Assembly (NCBI GenBank): GCA_002505945.1
Contig: DAWM01000022.1
Span: 19,032-55,701, forward strand
Reading direction: 5' to 3'
DNA length: 36,670 nt
Source of the DNA: Candidatus Woesearchaeota archaeon UBA119
Lineage (GTDB): Archaea; Nanobdellota; Nanobdellia; Woesearchaeales; UBA119
Made by a program: the position numbers and the translations under genes. This document shows, one piece after another, positions 36,101 through 36,670 of the stretch (within the stretch, counting starts at the first letter, position 1; each line of letters begins with the position of its first letter). The notes under the pieces are model-generated. The model ran no database searches. It saw only the letters and a list, made by a program, of their open reading frames with translations, and had not been told where the DNA came from.

Positions 36101-36670
36101 TTCATTCATTTCTGTCTCTATTTCTTCAATATTTGCTTCAGTTACCATATCCACACATTTGTGAAGACTTCTCTCCACAGCATCAGAGATTGCTTCTTTA
36201 TTAGGGCTACTATCATATGCTACAACCCATTTGTCTGTTACTTTTCTATAACAAGACCCATATGTTGCGCTTTTTTCTACAAGATAGTTCTTAAGTACTG
36301 AATTGCAATTAAAAAGATATGGTTCTTCTGTTCTATCAGCAATTAGCAGGATTGAAACACCTATCTCTTCTGATAACACAACCTTATCATTTTCTTTATT
36401 TACCAATTCTGCTTTGCCACTTGAAAACTTTATTTCATACCTATCAAGGTTTCCATAGAAATATTCTTGTTTAATCTTATTATAGTTTAGTTTTATTTGT
36501 TTTCCAGGAGCATTTGCTTTATCTTTGTTGATTCTGGTTATCTCTTCTTTCAGGTCGTCTATGAATCTTTCAAATCCTTTTTTAGCGTAGTACTCAGGAA
36601 TCTTCAGGCAGTCTTGGTGCGGCTCGCATTGAACATCTTCTTGCGCTCCCTCAAATCTAGAACACATGTA
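27185..36670 (-). CDS. Giant modular cysteine-containing protein, N-terminus beyond window
   Basis: At least 3,160 residues. The frame is open through the right edge, so the first ATG in view (36667) is probably internal. Five copies of a module of about 550 residues are visible. Each runs: FxxF-x-x-LN helix and a YFxGN-like strand block, a CY...W segment, FFxxKNxKAxI, LVLxRNCS with VILDV, CSxxLxxIN-x-RI-x-C-V, RYYPQYS, then GxxCY and a KCxxVGxAIxxIK helix. RNCS blocks lie near 35890, 33840, 32160, 30512 and 28852. A unique cysteine-bearing C-terminal domain ends the protein. No membrane helix or known domain is recognised. Paired cysteines and Asn-X-Ser/Thr sites suggest an extracellular, glycosylated protein. 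Adhesin or surface-layer roles are guesses. Confidence 0.85.
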   Translation of the reverse strand, partial: YMCSRFEGAQEDVQCEPHQDCLKIPEYYAKKGFERFIDDLKEEITRINKDKANAPGKQIKLNYNKIKQEYFYGNLDRYEIKFSSGKAELVNKENDKVVLSEEIGVSILLIADRTEEPYLFNCNSVLKNYLVEKSATYGSCYRKVTDKWVVAYDSSPNKEAISDAVERSLHKCVDMVTEANIEEIETEMNEFFNNKKTKALVIFLDKNAPDLEFTTLGNYIMSKEINVEINQESLVLKDSSESGIIERPKGQSYLVLLRNCSKPSGAAIVDFIGEDEDEAEFNNLKTKLEDIREAKNAAPNVFHKEMCSGSLEKLNEYIDCVNEKIELEDNDYIIVKFGIGEDEKARINEEQKHFNLTSSLRYYPQFSKQMQMDEDIKINGDKGFIEAGKNEKIKFSRYYLKDVEECYQKDDSNIYLSKTEESLEGSCNSFKGELSSIYNKKCEDVGNAIPLIKEALEGKGRRVINTDEFLNALETLEYDGKDSELVAKFITSEESTPYPIKKVAILNEENVDPLNSGETEVIARIVEPTQRTIIRFLIEDYKGIEITNRDPIDILYSNKVALELKQINEEPVLVINFKGEETAWDIAKVYFDEFVNGLKSKIENEVNNDKPMDIVLNYNLINKECFKGILNIFNIFVANGKITLKGEENKIYLKKIGVESTSEYNLKEIFGLRNYIISLTHNKPCNEMIDSWRVITEDKYQNREDAVKTIKSISIAECEYIDGFYNFIEALNSTIEENEDSGEAMNITLNYNEVVDNYFFGNLEEYRIKFLEKEAKLLFYSKEYSTGTNFIAQSNYGEKLANGFDFNYHTLLRNYMIENDDDDNKRCYRKTNKGNWVMDGANKPRATAIHSGPTNIKSCTEVQKETMIDEIVNKVESFFAEDNWKVLVINLTEETPGLELTTFDNGNNPDTFLLKGETIETNGVKDIILKGAGKRGFLIFLRNCSYPKESVVVDFVGKAEGNKEYNSLNDKIISIRESEGRANQVFYHETCLDTISNINTRIDCVDEYLGAEDYTIVKWPSKKEGESVSLMKGNKQFVVNSDDRYYPQYSKEFSRPLEIKGNADNLFSGTEEKELLFTKYNYSTEYYCYKKDEDLIFVGSTEINMVGDTCYTPDDASLSPIKPKCDEVGLAIKKIKTVLAHDNFVNEATIERAEYFFKALNFIKKPWSHVLDVGYSNGEEKSYRLYLEPIIFYPNIAGDTEEYVLENGEKANFLNTLKIEIYGEDEISTGIVPSSKVHIKKKAEERIFWRFEIRFEKGKEEQVINEERLKQGFKDFTTKLNNLAYSHEDEPTFFSLTLDNIANEYFKEDKGLFEDETLMIEFSNQKATLKYQYLNSGGVIASRDSYYIHADETRTLTNNPLIIGNFDLSEKNSKYCYTPINWKLGGGQVTDTGLEDINDKKTTTTLYGIQIDKYSLPECSGLVKEQDVESFIGEIDNFFADKNRKAGIFFNEDGYLGGVFEKSGESLIYLSKEGDKFDIETPGQNVNIKEGYMQKGGILKLVRNCSYDSNNVILDVVASDKAENSKLRKYFDSGDGVVQYERCSESLTNINKGITCANDLLNREKDYALINLEFEKTEKLSIQPYWNEFKLTSANRYFPQYSDKLEKPIGKIIMKAQDSESYYSLLELSIEGNKRIKMSKGYIDETGGVLKGNDNYLYITDLRATSGSACEYWDEKEPEGSETITTIKDIIENGGSAEINTNDFFEAIDNIEYNKAEDEDQPKFSVFFKGNDGGAQTNPGVKTSGIKHVRIIYQKENGEYERKVIELGDEETIFYLSSTNTFYRIQITNPASIGDFANSEKMVLKREGDTITMNFMGEESEFYEIRNSFSSFVNDLNGKLSDYSDDVMSIIIDHDKVNEVYFNGNLGHLTITFKNNMVDLSSGTTHIMKVGLDLASEKNYVLSKNNNIIISNFETRTEKKSDGTDIECYDKLQKWKIISYDNSRIKREKPFWVIESHMDNCEKIGGEDKTEELGESISEFFNNNWKALIIKIDDDTPKFTINFDYSMKGFSIRYGDFNYGITGQETIILKDFNNNVRIIEKPAGEYFLLFLRECSYQNQHGEVIVDLIDANEDEYTKLKNHIDSIITTEYTPIYYHEKCSPTLDAINARISCVEDNLWNSDYTIVKWPGRENGESISLMEGNEQFVVDSDYRFYPQYSKKMRTPWVTQGEESSILSSGNVLLFSKYFQQEGCYAQGNSNIYITPTSLDMVGNTCYTADDASLSPIKPKCSEVGDAISKIKSLLDNGGEITMGIQKFFKAVDYFESAYPNNKLEFGVKFVGGEEINQELYISSEEINSVIIDYPTSDKIFLRRKTDTQQQVRIDLKESMYNIEFNNGQNPIASIPASGYVVLKIEGNKLIMEFDQVGTINQELKDSFAQLITDIKDAENNNENYATRIILDLNSIKSQYFSGHENLFDERGQLGQLKIVFLNKKAVLRYYLNGEIYELARGSTGINVEGEVVLTGNIPTVIRNHNLNSASECYIKEDWAIGGVYNNDQEIEFKKDEYNGLTIETNKELEECSKEIQKEIDTAVLDALDKFFNDKNIKAFVGYASEAFPKGSFRVVSQGGGLMYSSGENLYELQTSDNIVNILDGEVSETGSLLVLVRNCSQGDEDVILTVLEKGEGGHDGIKEHFDLKGNNELAYEGCSETLSDINKRINDNECINYIEDEDTYNFTLVKFPIPSDEQLIIRNGEEIFELESNDKYFTQFSDKLESKIKLADGNREAVFSGETKLKFSKYYYDKDNECYEYDPDSLFVSETTHSMEGSCDIPWFANIDEPKCMAVGDVISKIKDILANGGGEILKTEQVFNAIKSLEYTNPIDDPGWALGLYLRNQEEKTPTKYTINKIVIEDIEGERREIDFGTEEIVLEFLEKTYIIELVQGVKASEQILNIDDDGNVLFKVSKDEVGKRVLTMDFRKRDINTFKAFVDEAGELVKETGQIIIAPYTWVITNWNSLQTRLMLNIFDMRLKQDLNKNKMVNLKFQEMLKNVNVKETKIKLERTGDITLFVEENEYPLFTENNDKTYLIFISEPVENPVISPCINFYQSEGFCLEGIAEFKEEFQGKCEIPISIKQDEMEFSETIQNGFCGNKDTIPAYGLIAWSFKNFYMKKIQYGGESVLFMVASTKDVVEDKLNAMLESYVGDITYLKNADYELFNNEK
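28335..35350 (-). repeat. Tandem ~550-codon modules, order A-A-B-A-B
   Basis: Using the KCxxVG anchor, boundaries fall near 35345, 33300, 31665 (degenerate, CEYW), 29990 and 28335. Spacings are about 2,045, 1,640, 1,670 and 1,655 nt. By motif, modules with RNCS at 35890, 33840 and 30512 form type A (HExC, DYTIVKWP, NxxWKxLxI), and those at 32160 and 28852 form type B (CSExLxxINK, ADKN/NDKN). The longer first spacing is explained by an internal duplication. Confidence 0.7.

Noticed and set aside
36665..36667. ATG at 36667 as the true start of the giant protein.
   Set aside because: The frame continues through the window edge with a Tyr codon before it, there is no room for a Shine-Dalgarno site or signal peptide, and the first residues read like the middle of a cysteine-bearing domain.

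Overview
The window is AT-rich, gene-dense archaeal DNA. Archaeal hallmarks are a replication factor C small subunit, an aRF1-type release factor, an AglB/STT3 oligosaccharyltransferase, a TrmB-family regulator, an AbrB-PhoU fusion and Lrp-type regulators. Starts are either leaderless (a TATA box about 25 nt before the start codon) or preceded by GGTG/GAGGTG Shine-Dalgarno sites. Many membrane and surface proteins of unknown family, the paired cysteines and a reduced aRF1 suggest a DPANN-like (Woesearchaeota/Pacearchaeota-type) genome. That placement is inference; no 16S gene is present. No tRNA, rRNA, CRISPR array or insertion sequence was recognised, and no gene-free stretch exceeds 300 bases.

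Layout. 1-2871 (minus): a upp-uraA uracil salvage and uptake pair behind a foldable leader, and an AbrB-PhoU regulator. That regulator is divergent from an Lrp-like regulator (2981). 3548-6575 (plus): three tandem paralogous lipoproteins. 6647-8268 (minus): rfcS, a PRC-barrel protein and a small orphan. 8409-14936 (plus): a SERCA-like Ca2+ ATPase, a membrane-bound winged-helix protein and an ABC exporter pair. 15113-16922 (plus): aRF1 without its zinc mini-domain and a SprT/YgjP-like metalloprotease. 16945-18381 (minus): a receptor-like single-span membrane protein. 18513-20358 (plus): a bacterial-type Lgt and a TrmB regulator. 20583-24552 (plus): aglB, a dolichyl-phosphate-sugar-synthase-like GT2 and a DUF2304 protein. 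24549-26545 (minus): a radical SAM/SPASM protein and a second GT2.

26654-36670 (minus): the most unusual part is a giant reading frame (at least 3,160 codons, open at the right edge) built from tandem modules of about 550 residues with conserved cysteines. They are arranged A-A-B-A-B with a higher-order period of about 3.3 kb. It is followed, with an 11-nt overlap, by two small paralogous proteins, each with one membrane helix and a compact six-cysteine domain ending in CC.

The genes suggest a cell-surface theme: lipoproteins and the enzyme that would lipidate them, an N-glycosylation machine with sugar-donor enzymes, and a giant putatively disulfide-bonded surface protein with small membrane partners. 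The functional link between these parts is inferred from proximity, not shown.
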